Source: Sporosarcina sp. FSL K6-1522
GTDB taxonomy: Bacteria > Bacillota > Bacilli > Bacillales_A > Planococcaceae
DNA length: 64,000 nt
Direction of reading: 5' to 3'
Assembly (NCBI RefSeq): GCF_038622445.1
Contig: NZ_CP152019.1
Coordinates: forward strand, 1,896,501-1,960,500
The position numbers and the translations under genes were made by a program. Position 1 is the first letter of the stretch, and each line of letters opens with the position of its first letter. Positions 1 through 8,414 of the stretch are shown here, piece after piece. The notes beneath the pieces were generated by a model, which was not told the origin of the DNA, ran no database searches, and saw only the letters and a program-made list of their open reading frames with translations.

Positions 1-780
1 AGTCGAAAGTTCCCTAAAGATCCAGTGGAATTAAAAAAAGCACTGGATCGATATAGCTTACAACTAACAACCCAGTGGAAATCCGTCTTTTTTTCGGATC
101 CTAAACGGCATGATAGTGAACTGGAAGCCTATCGTAAGCATGTGGAATTTTTAAAGAACTTTGGTTGTAAAGTTGTCAGTACAGCTGAAATAGGCGGATC
201 AATGCTTAATCAAGATCCGCGACGCGGGCAAGATGAAACATATGTCCAACGACTGGATAATGATGGTTGGGAATACATGGTGGAAGGGCTGAACAAGGCC
301 GGAGAAATTTGCCGGGAAAATGGTATGCATCTTGTATATCATCACCATGCTGGAACAGTTGTGGAACAACCAGAAGAAATTGACCGCTTAATGGAAATGA
401 GCGACCCTAGCTCTGTCTCCCTGTTATATGATACAGGGCATGGTTACTACGGCGGGAATGATCCTGTTCAATTATTAGAGAAATATCATGACCGAATTAA
501 ATATGTCCATTTAAAAGACATTAGACAGGAAGTATTAGATAAGGCGAGAACAGATGCGTACAGTATTCGACAATGCATTAGTAATGGTCTCTTTACAGTG
601 CCAGGCGATGGGTGTCTAGATTTCACGGCGATTTTTAATAAGCTCGTTGAAAAAGGATATTCAGACTGGGCATTGATTGAAGGAGAACAAGATCCTTTAA
701 AGTGTAATCCATATGAGTACGCTAAAAAATCAAAGGCCTTTATCGAAAATATTGTAGGGGAATTTTCTAATGTTAAATAA
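1..780 (+). CDS. iolE: Inosose dehydratase (IolE-like), 5'-truncated by window edge
   Basis: The reading frame is open from the first base, so the N-terminus (probably about 40 residues; the family is near 298 aa) lies outside the window, and the internal GTG at 25 is not the start. IolE dehydrates 2-keto-myo-inositol (scyllo-inosose) in the cytosol during inositol catabolism. It is a TIM-barrel metalloenzyme of the AP-endonuclease-2 family. Visible family signatures are the HHHAGT stretch, the DTGHGYYGG block, HVHLKD-type VHLKD, the VPGDG loop and the C-terminal EGEQDP. I compared these from memory with Bacillus IolE and they agree throughout the C-terminal two thirds. It is followed by a hairpin and then a new promoter region, so it may be the last gene of an upstream transcription unit. 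An isofunctional dehydratase acting on another keto-cyclitol cannot be excluded. Confidence 0.88.
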   Translation, partial: SRKFPKDPVELKKALDRYSLQLTTQWKSVFFSDPKRHDSELEAYRKHVEFLKNFGCKVVSTAEIGGSMLNQDPRRGQDETYVQRLDNDGWEYMVEGLNKAGEICRENGMHLVYHHHAGTVVEQPEEIDRLMEMSDPSSVSLLYDTGHGYYGGNDPVQLLEKYHDRIKYVHLKDIRQEVLDKARTDAYSIRQCISNGLFTVPGDGCLDFTAIFNKLVEKGYSDWALIEGEQDPLKCNPYEYAKKSKAFIENIVGEFSNVK

Positions 781-800
781 GAGATAATTTAAATCGTGAA

Positions 801-838
801 TTTGCATAAAGAAAGTAAATAAGCTTTCTTTATGCAAA
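801..838 (+). terminator. Intergenic hairpin after iolE-like gene
   Basis: A perfect 15-bp inverted repeat (TTTGCATAAAGAAAG / CTTTCTTTATGCAAA) with an 8-nt loop lies 20 nt after the stop codon. The downstream tract is A/T-rich (TAAAATCAAATTTT) but is not a clean U-run, so it could be a weak terminator or an mRNA-stabilising hairpin. Confidence 0.55.
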
Positions 839-873
839 TAAAATCAAATTTTAGACCGGATTACCTATCATGA

Positions 874-887
874 GGTAAGCGCTTTCA
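874..887. promoter_or_regulatory. Putative CcpA cre site
   Basis: GGTAAGCGCTTTCA, read on the other strand TGAAAGCGCTTACC, fits the cre consensus TGWAARCGYTWNCW except at the last positions. It lies about 90 bp before the first dehydrogenase start and just upstream of a candidate promoter, which fits carbon catabolite control of a sugar operon. CcpA binding is inferred. A LacI-family regulator with a similar half-site is an alternative. Confidence 0.65.
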
Positions 888-899
888 TATATAGGGTTA

Positions 900-928
900 T
901 TGTAGACGATTTTTAAAAGACAATAAAT
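900..928 (+). promoter_or_regulatory. Candidate sigma-A promoter for the catabolic operon
   Basis: A TTGTAG -35-like hexamer (900-905) and an ATAAAT -10-like hexamer (923-928) are separated by 17 bp. They sit between the cre-like palindrome and the ribosome binding site of the next gene. The match is modest. Confidence 0.35.
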
Positions 929-962
929 TTTTACTAACTTATTTTAAAGGAGATGTAAGTAA

Positions 963-1988
963 ATGAAAGAAGTTATTCGCTGTGCTGTATTAGGATTGGG
1001 AAGACTGGGCTATTGGCATGCTGAAAACCTTGCTTCTAAAGTGAAAGGTGCCAAGTTGATTAGTGTTATTGACCCACTTGAAGGAAGGGCGGAGCAAGTT
1101 GCTAGAGAATTAGGGGTAGAAAAATGGTCAAGGAATCCAGATGATGCATTTGAAGACGATAATATTGATGCAGTTATTATTGTAACCCCTACAAGTACGC
1201 ATGCTGATATGATCAAACGCGCTGCGAAAAATGGAAAACAAATCTTTATTGAAAAACCACTTACTCAAGAACTGGTAGAGGCTGACGAGGCAATCAAAGT
1301 TATTCAAGAACATAAAATAACGTGTCAAGTAGGGTTTATGAGAAGATTCGACCCAGCATATGCTGAAGCAAAAAAGAGAATCGAAGCTGGAGATATTGGA
1401 CAACCACTGTACTTTAAAGGTGTAAGTAGAGATGGAAATGTACCACATGAAGAGTTTATTAAACATAGTGGCGGAATTTTTCTTGACGTTGCAATTCATG
1501 ATTATGATATTGCCCGTTTTCTAATGAATCAAGAAGTAACTTCGATTACAACGACTGGGAATGTTCTACTGGAATCAAATAATTTTATGAAAAAATATAA
1601 TGATGTAGATCAGGGACTATCATATATAAACTTTACATCAGGCGCTTCAGGAGATATCGAAACGATGAGGATTGCTCCATATGCATACGATATTCGAGGA
1701 GAAGTTATTGGAACAGAGGGTGCTATTCAGATTGGTTCTATGAGAAATAATGACGTTAAAATACTCACGAATAAAGGGAGTTATAATGATTTGATTCAGG
1801 ATTTTCCTACGCGATTTCAAAATGCCTATTTATTAGAAATGATTCATTTTATTGAAAGTCTACAAAAGGGTGAAAAACCAGCATGTACTGAGATAGATGG
1901 AAAAGCGGCTTTGGAAATAGCTGCTGCTGCGACTAAATCTTTTAATACTGGGGAAACGGTTCATCTAGGGCTTCAAAAAGTAAAGTGA
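963..1988 (+). CDS. iolG: Gfo/Idh/MocA dehydrogenase, inositol 2-dehydrogenase-like
   Basis: This is an NAD(P)-dependent oxidoreductase of 341 aa that probably oxidises a cyclitol or sugar hydroxyl to the keto form. The N-terminal Rossmann fold has the GLGRLG dinucleotide loop at residues 11-16. The EKP motif puts the catalytic lysine at K98, and the FLDVAIHDYD block supplies D175 and H179. This is the K-D-H triad of Bacillus IolG (K97/D172/H176). An AAAGGAGATG ribosome binding site sits 12 nt upstream of the ATG. It follows a cre-like site and starts a run of same-strand genes. Substrate specificity (myo-, scyllo-, D-chiro-inositol or a glycoside) cannot be read from sequence, so the symbol marks the family rather than a proven substrate. 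Confidence 0.75.
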   Translation: MKEVIRCAVLGLGRLGYWHAENLASKVKGAKLISVIDPLEGRAEQVARELGVEKWSRNPDDAFEDDNIDAVIIVTPTSTHADMIKRAAKNGKQIFIEKPLTQELVEADEAIKVIQEHKITCQVGFMRRFDPAYAEAKKRIEAGDIGQPLYFKGVSRDGNVPHEEFIKHSGGIFLDVAIHDYDIARFLMNQEVTSITTTGNVLLESNNFMKKYNDVDQGLSYINFTSGASGDIETMRIAPYAYDIRGEVIGTEGAIQIGSMRNNDVKILTNKGSYNDLIQDFPTRFQNAYLLEMIHFIESLQKGEKPACTEIDGKAALEIAAAATKSFNTGETVHLGLQKVK

Positions 1989-2032
1989 AGGATTGTAGCT
2001 TTTAAAAACTAATCAATAGAGGTGGGAAAATA

Positions 2033-2842
2033 ATGAAGTTTGGTGTTTGCCAATGGTCTCTTCCAATCGATGGACCGTATGCGATACGAATGACCGCGGA
2101 TGTAGGTTTGAAGGGGATTCAATTAGATATCGGCAGTTACAATCGAGGTTTTCCATTATCTTTGCAGGTTGTGCAAGAAGCCTATTTAGAATATGCAGAA
2201 AAATATGGTATTACAATATCTTCTTTGGCAGTCAGAGAACTAGATAATTATGGAATGACGAGAAAGGATGGAACGCCTGAGAAAGAGATTGTATTAAAGG
2301 CAATATCAAAGTCTATTGAGATTGCAAATGCCATGAGAATCCCAATAGTTATGTTAGCTAGTTTTGAGGATGGGGAAATAAAAACTGAGCAGGACTTTAA
2401 TACAGTCGTTGATTGTCTTAAAAAAGCTTGTGAAGAAGCTGAGCAATATAATCTTATTATTGCAACCGAAAACCTATTGTCTATTGAAGAAAACAAAAGG
2501 CTTTTCAAGTTAGTAAATAAACCTAATCTTAAACTTTACTTTGATACTCAAAATTATTATTTAAGAAAAAATTATAATACTGCTAATATGGTGCGAGAAC
2601 TTTTCCCATATATCTGTGAAGTTCATGTTAAAGATGGAGCCAATGGTTATTTAAGTGGGGCTTTACTCGGAGAAGGAGACTCTGGATTTTTTGAGACTAT
2701 GAAGGTCTTAAAAGAGAAGAAATTTGATGGTTGGATTCATTTGGAAAATTACTATGATCAGCAGCCATTATCTTTACAGGGAGAAGATCCAATGGAGCTT
2801 TTGAAAAAGGATATTTTAACTTTGGAAAATACAGTTTCTTAA
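2033..2842 (+). CDS. Sugar phosphate isomerase/epimerase-family TIM barrel protein
   Basis: A 269-aa AP-endonuclease-2-type TIM barrel. Family members are metal-dependent isomerases, epimerases or dehydratases of ketoses and keto-cyclitols. The usual metal-ligand positions are visible as ATENLL (Glu), YFDTQNYY (Asp), EVHVKDG (His) and HLENYY (Glu). A GAGGTGGG ribosome binding site precedes the ATG. It is 44 bp after the dehydrogenase and directly before the ABC transporter genes, so it most likely processes the product of the neighbouring Gfo/Idh enzyme. IolE, IolH, IolI, hydroxypyruvate isomerase and 3-keto-glycoside lyases all belong to this fold. I cannot choose between them from sequence. 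Confidence 0.72.
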   Translation: MKFGVCQWSLPIDGPYAIRMTADVGLKGIQLDIGSYNRGFPLSLQVVQEAYLEYAEKYGITISSLAVRELDNYGMTRKDGTPEKEIVLKAISKSIEIANAMRIPIVMLASFEDGEIKTEQDFNTVVDCLKKACEEAEQYNLIIATENLLSIEENKRLFKLVNKPNLKLYFDTQNYYLRKNYNTANMVRELFPYICEVHVKDGANGYLSGALLGEGDSGFFETMKVLKEKKFDGWIHLENYYDQQPLSLQGEDPMELLKKDILTLENTVS

Positions 2843-2931
2843 CTTGATCTTTTAACGCAGAGGAAATAGCCCAGCTGAATAAGCAAAAAGTTAAAGGAAA
2901 TAGAATACTTTAGAATGAGGAGGGATGAATT

Positions 2932-4416
2932 TTGCTTTTACAAGTAAAGGATGTCAGTAAGTCTTTCTCAGGCGTTCAAGTTTTACATAATATTAATTTA
3001 GACGTTGAAGAAGGTGAAGTACATGTTTTATTGGGAGAAAACGGTGCAGGTAAATCAACGATTATTAAAATCTTGACCGGTGCCTACACAAAAGATACAG
3101 GCGAAGTTTGGTGGGATGGAAAAGTTTTGAATGTAACTAAACCCAAAGATGCGATTGATGCAGGAATAGCAACGATTTACCAAGAGTTAAACCTCATTCC
3201 AGAATTATCGGTGATGGAAAACATCTTTTTAGGACATGAAAAGAAAAAAGGGAATAAGTATTCCCTTTTGGATCGTAGACAAATGAGAAAAGATTCAATG
3301 GTATTAATGGAAAGGCTCGGTCAAAAAGTTGATCCCGATGAACTAATTGGGAGTTTAGGTGTTGGACAACAACAATTAGTCGAAATAGCGAAAGCGCTTT
3401 CCCTTAATGCTAGATTAATTATTATGGATGAGCCAACTTCTAGTCTTAGTGCAAGGGAAGCAGAGGAATTATTATTGACAATTGAAAGACTTCAAAAAGA
3501 AGGAATCACGTTTATCTACATCTCACATCGTCTGGAAGAAATAAAACGGATTGGTAATCGAATTACGGTGTTACGAGATGGTGCAAATGTACAAACAGTA
3601 CCAGTTGAAACAACTTCTATTGATCAAATGATTACATTAATGGTTGGAAGATCGTTAGATAACAAGTTTCCTAAAGTAAAATTTGAAAAAGGGAACGAAG
3701 GATTGAAAGTGGAAAACTTGAAACTTACGCCTGAATCAGAACCTATTAACTTTACCGCATACCAGGGAGAAATTTTAGGTATTTCTGGTCTTGTAGGTGC
3801 AGGACGAACCGAGGTGGTTAGAGCGATATTTGGTGCTGATCCAAAGTTCTCTGGAAATACGTATATATTCGGTGAAAAGACAAATATTCGTCATCCCAAA
3901 GATGCGATTGATGCAGGGATTGCGTTTATTACTGAAGATAGAAAAGAAGAAGGATTATTTTTAGATCAATCGCTTATTTTCAATAAAACAATTGCTAAAT
4001 TGAACCGTGTTAAAAATAAAGGTTTAATTAGCACGAATGCTCAACAAAAGGTTGCAGACAACTATGTACAGGAATTAAAAATTAGACCAAATAATATCCA
4101 TTTGCTCGCACGAAACTTAAGCGGTGGTAATCAGCAAAAAGTCGTTATAGCGAAGTGGTTATTTACTGAAGCGAAAGTATTCATTTTTGATGAACCGACA
4201 AGGGGAATTGATGTAGGTGCAAAAGTCGAGGTATATAACCTAATTAATAAGTTAGTAGAGTCGGGTGTTTGTGTCATTATCATCTCGTCGGAATTACCTG
4301 AAATTTTAGGTATTTCCGACAGGATATTAGTTATGCATGAAGGTGCAATCACGGGTGACTTAATGCGCGATGAAGCAGATCAGGAAAAAATTATGAAAGC
4401 TGCAACGGGAGGATGA
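2932..4416 (+). CDS. Sugar ABC transporter ATP-binding protein (RbsA/MglA type)
   Basis: A 494-aa double-NBD ATPase that energises uptake of a monosaccharide or cyclitol at the inner face of the membrane. The first half carries Walker A GENGAGKST, the signature LGVGQQQ and Walker B LIIMDEPTSS. The second half has the degenerate Walker A GLVGAGRTE, the signature LSGGNQQK and Walker B VFIFDEPTRGID. This arrangement is diagnostic of the CUT2 (ribose/galactose/inositol) class. The start is TTG, chosen because a GAGGAGGG site lies 9 nt upstream and the protein begins in the usual LLQVKDVSKSF way. The permease gene starts 6 bp later, so the two are co-transcribed. The binding proteins are encoded further downstream. 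Confidence 0.93.
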   Translation: MLLQVKDVSKSFSGVQVLHNINLDVEEGEVHVLLGENGAGKSTIIKILTGAYTKDTGEVWWDGKVLNVTKPKDAIDAGIATIYQELNLIPELSVMENIFLGHEKKKGNKYSLLDRRQMRKDSMVLMERLGQKVDPDELIGSLGVGQQQLVEIAKALSLNARLIIMDEPTSSLSAREAEELLLTIERLQKEGITFIYISHRLEEIKRIGNRITVLRDGANVQTVPVETTSIDQMITLMVGRSLDNKFPKVKFEKGNEGLKVENLKLTPESEPINFTAYQGEILGISGLVGAGRTEVVRAIFGADPKFSGNTYIFGEKTNIRHPKDAIDAGIAFITEDRKEEGLFLDQSLIFNKTIAKLNRVKNKGLISTNAQQKVADNYVQELKIRPNNIHLLARNLSGGNQQKVVIAKWLFTEAKVFIFDEPTRGIDVGAKVEVYNLINKLVESGVCVIIISSELPEILGISDRILVMHEGAITGDLMRDEADQEKIMKAATGG

Positions 4417-4422
4417 TTATTT

Positions 4423-5433
4423 GTGGAAAATGTTACGAGTACGGCAGGGGGAAAAGAGATCCCTCAACAAGATAAACAAGTGAGAAAATGGAGTTTGAAA
4501 ACAGCACTTAATAAGTTTGGCCCGTTATTTGGATTACTTGGTCTGTCAGGTATTCTTGCGGTACTCTCGCCAAGTTTTTTACAAATGGATAACCTGATGA
4601 ACATTGCTAGACAATCGTCCATTAATGCACTGTTAGCTCTGGGCATGCTATTGCCTATATTAACAGCAGGAATTGATCTTTCAGTTGGTTCAATTCTTGC
4701 GGTCTCAATTGTTGTTGCTGGTTTGGTATCAGTAACTTGGGGAATGCCACCACTTATCGGTTTGATTGTTTGTTTGGCAGTTGGGGCGATTGCCGGACTT
4801 ATAAACGGGCTTTTACTAACTAAACTACGTTTACCTCATCCGTTTATATCTACACTTGGAACGATGAATGTTTTCCGTGGATTAGCGTTAATCTTAACTG
4901 GTGCTTCACCTATTTTTGGTTTTTCATACTTAATGAACTATGCGGGACAGGAAAGTATTGGTTTGATTCCTATAAGTTTCATATTAGTTCTCATTGTCTA
5001 TGTCATTTTCCATATCTTCCTTACCAGATCGTCTACAGGAAGATATATATATGCGATTGGAGGCAACAAGGAGGCTGCACGTTTATCAGGAATTCCGGTT
5101 GATCGTGTGTTAATTATTGTTTATACATTGAGCGGTTTTATGGCAGCGCTTGGCGGTTTGATATTGATAGGTCGTACAAACTCTGCTTCACCTATTGCCG
5201 GGCTAACATATGAATTGGACGCTATTGCGGCTGTTATTATTGGTGGTGCAAGCTTTCTTGGAGGCGTAGGAACTGTATGGGGAACACTGATTGGTGTATT
5301 GATTATTGCGGTTCTGCGTAATGGATTAAATTTATTGGGTACTACCTCTGATCTACAAACTATTGTAATTGGTGCGGTGATTGTATTAGCAGTATATGTT
5401 GACGTTTTACGTAGGAAGAAAGGTTCGAAGTAG
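4423..5433 (+). CDS. Sugar ABC transporter permease (RbsC type)
   Basis: A 336-aa CUT2 permease. After a polar N-terminus of about 35 residues it shows some 9-10 hydrophobic segments. The cytoplasmic coupling loop GGNKEAARLSGIPV is typical of RbsC/AraH/YtfT. The start is GTG six bases after the ATPase stop, with the GGGAGGATGA ribosome binding site inside the end of that gene, implying translational coupling. It forms the channel for the CUT2 importer with the preceding ATPase and one or more of the four nearby lipoproteins. This is the only permease gene in the locus. Confidence 0.93.
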   Translation: MENVTSTAGGKEIPQQDKQVRKWSLKTALNKFGPLFGLLGLSGILAVLSPSFLQMDNLMNIARQSSINALLALGMLLPILTAGIDLSVGSILAVSIVVAGLVSVTWGMPPLIGLIVCLAVGAIAGLINGLLLTKLRLPHPFISTLGTMNVFRGLALILTGASPIFGFSYLMNYAGQESIGLIPISFILVLIVYVIFHIFLTRSSTGRYIYAIGGNKEAARLSGIPVDRVLIIVYTLSGFMAALGGLILIGRTNSASPIAGLTYELDAIAAVIIGGASFLGGVGTVWGTLIGVLIIAVLRNGLNLLGTTSDLQTIVIGAVIVLAVYVDVLRRKKGSK

Positions 5434-5477
5434 TGTGTGTGCCACACTACTTTATTGAAAAAAATGGAGGCGGAAAA

Positions 5478-6491
5478 ATGAGGGATTATGTTAGATGGGG
5501 AATTTTAAGTACAGCTAGAATTGCGCAAGAAGAGCTTTTACCAGCTTTTTTGGATGCTAAAAACGCAGTTGTAACAGCAATAGCAAGTTCAAATGAGCGA
5601 GTTGGATCAATTGCTGAAAAATTTGGGATTCAAAAAATCTATTCTACTTATGAGGATTTATTGGACGATGAAGAAATTGATGCGGTATATATACCTTTGC
5701 CAAATCACTTACACCGAGAATGGGTAGAAAAGGCAGCAGAAAAAGGCAAGCATATTTTATGTGAAAAGCCGGCGGCATTAACGAAAAAAGAAGTGGAAGA
5801 GATGGTTGAGTTTTGTAATCAACGAAAAGTTATCTTTTTAGAAGCTTTCATGTATCAATTTCATCCACAGCATGAAAGGGTAAAGGAAATCATTGAATCA
5901 GGAGAAATCGGTGAAGTGAAGTTGATGCGGGCAAGTTTTTCATTTTTATTAGAGGGAACTGAAACGGATATCCGGACGCAGCGGGCTTTGGGGGGCGGAA
6001 GTTTATATGATGTAGGTTGTTATTGTCTACATTCAATAGTGAATATTACCGGTTCAGAAATTGATGAAGTTTTCGTATCGGCTCGGATAGATCCTAAATA
6101 CGAAGTTGATATGTCAGTACAAGGAATAGCAAATTTAGACAATGGCATAAAAGCCATGTTTGACGTTTCACTAGAGCAAGTTAGAAGACATCAATATGAA
6201 ATAGTTGGAACGAAAGGAGCAATTGCTGTACCACGTGCCTACGCACCACAATTATTTGGTGATGAAGGATTGATCATCGTTAGCACAGCTAAAGGTGAAG
6301 TCAGACAAGAAAGTATTGTAGGACAACAGTATAAGTTGCAAATAGAAAAAATATCCAAATGGATATTATCTGGTGATGATATAAATGCCGAAAAGCACTA
6401 TGCACAAAAAACAATTTATAACATACAAGCAATTGAAGCTTGTTTTAGATCAATTGAAAAAGGAACATTTGTAAAAGTAGCAGCCGAATAA
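5478..6491 (+). CDS. Gfo/Idh/MocA family oxidoreductase
   Basis: A 337-aa NAD(P)-dependent dehydrogenase. The ATG at 5478 is preferred because a GGAGGCGG site precedes it by 5 nt; a GTG 45 bases upstream would add an unconserved tail. The N-terminus WGILSTARIA is typical of the D-xylose dehydrogenase / dihydrodiol dehydrogenase branch. The catalytic lysine lies in CEKPAA, and the GGGSLYDVGCYCLH block supplies the other active-site residues. This subfamily differs from the two IolG-like enzymes of the locus, suggesting successive oxidations on related intermediates. The last 28 codons of this gene recur downstream as a duplicated remnant ending at 9556. Confidence 0.8.
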   Translation: MRDYVRWGILSTARIAQEELLPAFLDAKNAVVTAIASSNERVGSIAEKFGIQKIYSTYEDLLDDEEIDAVYIPLPNHLHREWVEKAAEKGKHILCEKPAALTKKEVEEMVEFCNQRKVIFLEAFMYQFHPQHERVKEIIESGEIGEVKLMRASFSFLLEGTETDIRTQRALGGGSLYDVGCYCLHSIVNITGSEIDEVFVSARIDPKYEVDMSVQGIANLDNGIKAMFDVSLEQVRRHQYEIVGTKGAIAVPRAYAPQLFGDEGLIIVSTAKGEVRQESIVGQQYKLQIEKISKWILSGDDINAEKHYAQKTIYNIQAIEACFRSIEKGTFVKVAAE

Positions 6492-6551
6492 ATACTTACC
6501 TGTAAACATGACTTTGAAACATTAATAGAGCCAAGAGGGGGAATGTATTTT

Positions 6552-7538
6552 ATGAAGATGATTAGAAAGAAAATATTAGTTTTGACACTTTGTTCTGTAC
6601 TTTTTTTGTTTGCGGCCTGTAATTCTGGTGAAAAAGACAACACTAGTGAAACTAAAAAATCTGACGAATCATATAAGTTCGGAGTCGTATTAATGACGTT
6701 GAACTCGGAGTATTGGAAAATTCAAATGGCTGGAGCGAAAGATGCAGCAGAAGAACTTGGTGTTGAGGTTTCATTTTTAGGACCGCCGGAGGAAACGCAA
6801 TTTGAACAACAAGTAAAAATGGTGGAAGATCATATAGCTACTGGCGCAGATGCACTTATCGTTGCTGCAAGTCAACCTGACGCTATGGTTTCAGTATTAA
6901 AGAATGCGCACACAAAAAAAATACCAGTAGTAATTGCAGATGCAGACGTTAACTTTGATGATAAAGTGACTTTTATTGGCACAGAAAATTATGATGCTGC
7001 AAAATTAGGTGGAGAATATTTAGACGAATTATTAAATGCTGGAGATAAGGTAGCGATTATTAGAGGACAGTCTGGAAGCAAGCTTCATGATGAAAGGACT
7101 AAAGGATTTCAGGATGTTTTGAAAGATAAAAACATTGAATTTATCGTTCAAGATGCCCAAAGTGATCGGGTTAAGGCGGTTAATATTATGGAGAATATAC
7201 TAACATCTAACCCAGATATTAAAGCAGTCTTTGCTACATCGGACGAAATGGCGCTTGGTGCTTACACAGCATTGGAAAATAAAAAAGCAACAGATATTCA
7301 CCTTATTGGATTTGATGGAACACCTGATGGATTACAAGCAGTTCAAGAGGGAAAGATGCTTGCAAACGTAGCGCAGAATCCATACCAAATTGGTTATCAA
7401 TCAGTACAATCAGCATACAAAGCAAAAAAAGGTGAAGAAGTAGAGAAAAGAATTGATTCGGGTGTACTTGTTATAACAAAAGATAATGTTGAAGAAGAAA
7501 TTAAAAAAGTAAACGGTTATTTAAATAACATGCCTTAA
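6552..7538 (+). CDS. Sugar-binding lipoprotein 1 (CUT2 substrate-binding protein)
   Basis: A 328-aa periplasmic-binding-protein-like lipoprotein (RbsB/peripla_BP_4 type). It has a lysine-rich n-region, a hydrophobic core and a lipobox FAAC, so it should be lipid-anchored outside the membrane. Two lobes follow, with the conserved DxDV and FATSDEMALGAYTAL segments and the GFDGTPDGL segment before the last strand. An ATG at 6543 is only 2-3 nt from the AGAGGGGG site; the ATG at 6552 has normal spacing and gives the usual signal peptide, so I use it. It is the closest paralogue of lipoprotein 2, with which it shares long identical stretches such as AAKELGVEVSFLGP-like and TSNPD-KAVFAT segments. 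Ligand unknown. Confidence 0.9.
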   Translation: MKMIRKKILVLTLCSVLFLFAACNSGEKDNTSETKKSDESYKFGVVLMTLNSEYWKIQMAGAKDAAEELGVEVSFLGPPEETQFEQQVKMVEDHIATGADALIVAASQPDAMVSVLKNAHTKKIPVVIADADVNFDDKVTFIGTENYDAAKLGGEYLDELLNAGDKVAIIRGQSGSKLHDERTKGFQDVLKDKNIEFIVQDAQSDRVKAVNIMENILTSNPDIKAVFATSDEMALGAYTALENKKATDIHLIGFDGTPDGLQAVQEGKMLANVAQNPYQIGYQSVQSAYKAKKGEEVEKRIDSGVLVITKDNVEEEIKKVNGYLNNMP

Positions 7539-7562
7539 ACTTATTTTATTGGAGGCAATGAT

Positions 7563-8393
7563 ATGGAGTATTCAATTTGTAGTTGGACGTTTGGGAATGC
7601 GGCTATTGATAAAGTCATGCGTTTTGTAAAAAAGACAGGCTATGATGCTATAGAAATACAAGCTAGTCAAGCGATTCAATATTCGAAACTTATCACTCGA
7701 TTATCCAAGGAATTAGATCTTAAAGTTAGTGGATTAACGGGGGACGCTGATTGGCCAAATGAACACAAAGATTTAGCTAATCGCAATCACTTAGAAAGAA
7801 ATAAGGCTATCGAATATTTTAAGAAACAAATTCAAGCAACTAGTCTAATTCAAGGGAAATATCTGGTTGTTTGCCCTTCTGCAGTAGGAAAATCTGCACA
7901 GATGGGACAGGGATCAGAAGATTGGAATTGGGCAATTGACTCCGTTTGCCAGTTGTCAAAAATGGCAGATCAGGTAGGTATTGAATTGATTATCGAGCCA
8001 CTTAATCGATATGAGAGCTGTATTGTGAATACAGCAGATGATGCAAGGCGTTTTGTAAAGGAAATAAATCATCCTAAAGTTAAAACGTTGATTGATACGT
8101 ACCATATGAACATAGAAGAAGTTGATATGGTTAGTCCAGTTCAGAAAGTAATTGATATATTGTCTATCGTGCATGTGGCTGATAGTAATCGTCGAAGTCT
8201 TGGAAGAGGACAAATTGCATTCGCGCCATTTTTTACAGAGTTACAAAGGTTAAAATTTAAAGGAACTATTGTTGTAGAATGCAGTGCCCCTGGTGCGGAT
8301 CCTTTTTTAGCTGAAAAGGACAATATGGACTGGATATATACTTATGCAGAAGAATCTCTAGCGTTTTTAAAGAAGAGTTTTGAAGATAATTAA
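7563..8393 (+). CDS. Ketose 3-epimerase-like TIM barrel enzyme
   Basis: A 276-aa sugar phosphate isomerase/epimerase. The metal/catalytic pattern of the D-tagatose/D-psicose 3-epimerase branch is visible: IIEPLNRYE (Glu), TLIDTYHMNIEE (Asp, His), IVHVADSNRR (His) and GRGQIAF, then VVECSAPG (Glu). Such enzymes epimerise C3 of free ketoses, and some relatives act on keto-glycosides. A TTGGAGGCAATGAT ribosome binding site precedes the ATG. It lies 24 bp after lipoprotein 1 and 21 bp before the alcohol dehydrogenase, within one operon. This gene and most of the next one appear to have been lost from the duplicated copy downstream. Confidence 0.78.
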   Translation: MEYSICSWTFGNAAIDKVMRFVKKTGYDAIEIQASQAIQYSKLITRLSKELDLKVSGLTGDADWPNEHKDLANRNHLERNKAIEYFKKQIQATSLIQGKYLVVCPSAVGKSAQMGQGSEDWNWAIDSVCQLSKMADQVGIELIIEPLNRYESCIVNTADDARRFVKEINHPKVKTLIDTYHMNIEEVDMVSPVQKVIDILSIVHVADSNRRSLGRGQIAFAPFFTELQRLKFKGTIVVECSAPGADPFLAEKDNMDWIYTYAEESLAFLKKSFEDN

Positions 8394-8414
8394 CCTTTTA
8401 AGGAGGGGGTACAT

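Noticed and set aside
25-27. GTG at 25 as the start of the IolE-like gene
   Set aside because: The frame is open to base 1, there is no ribosome binding site, and family proteins extend about 40 residues further, so the gene is cut by the window edge.
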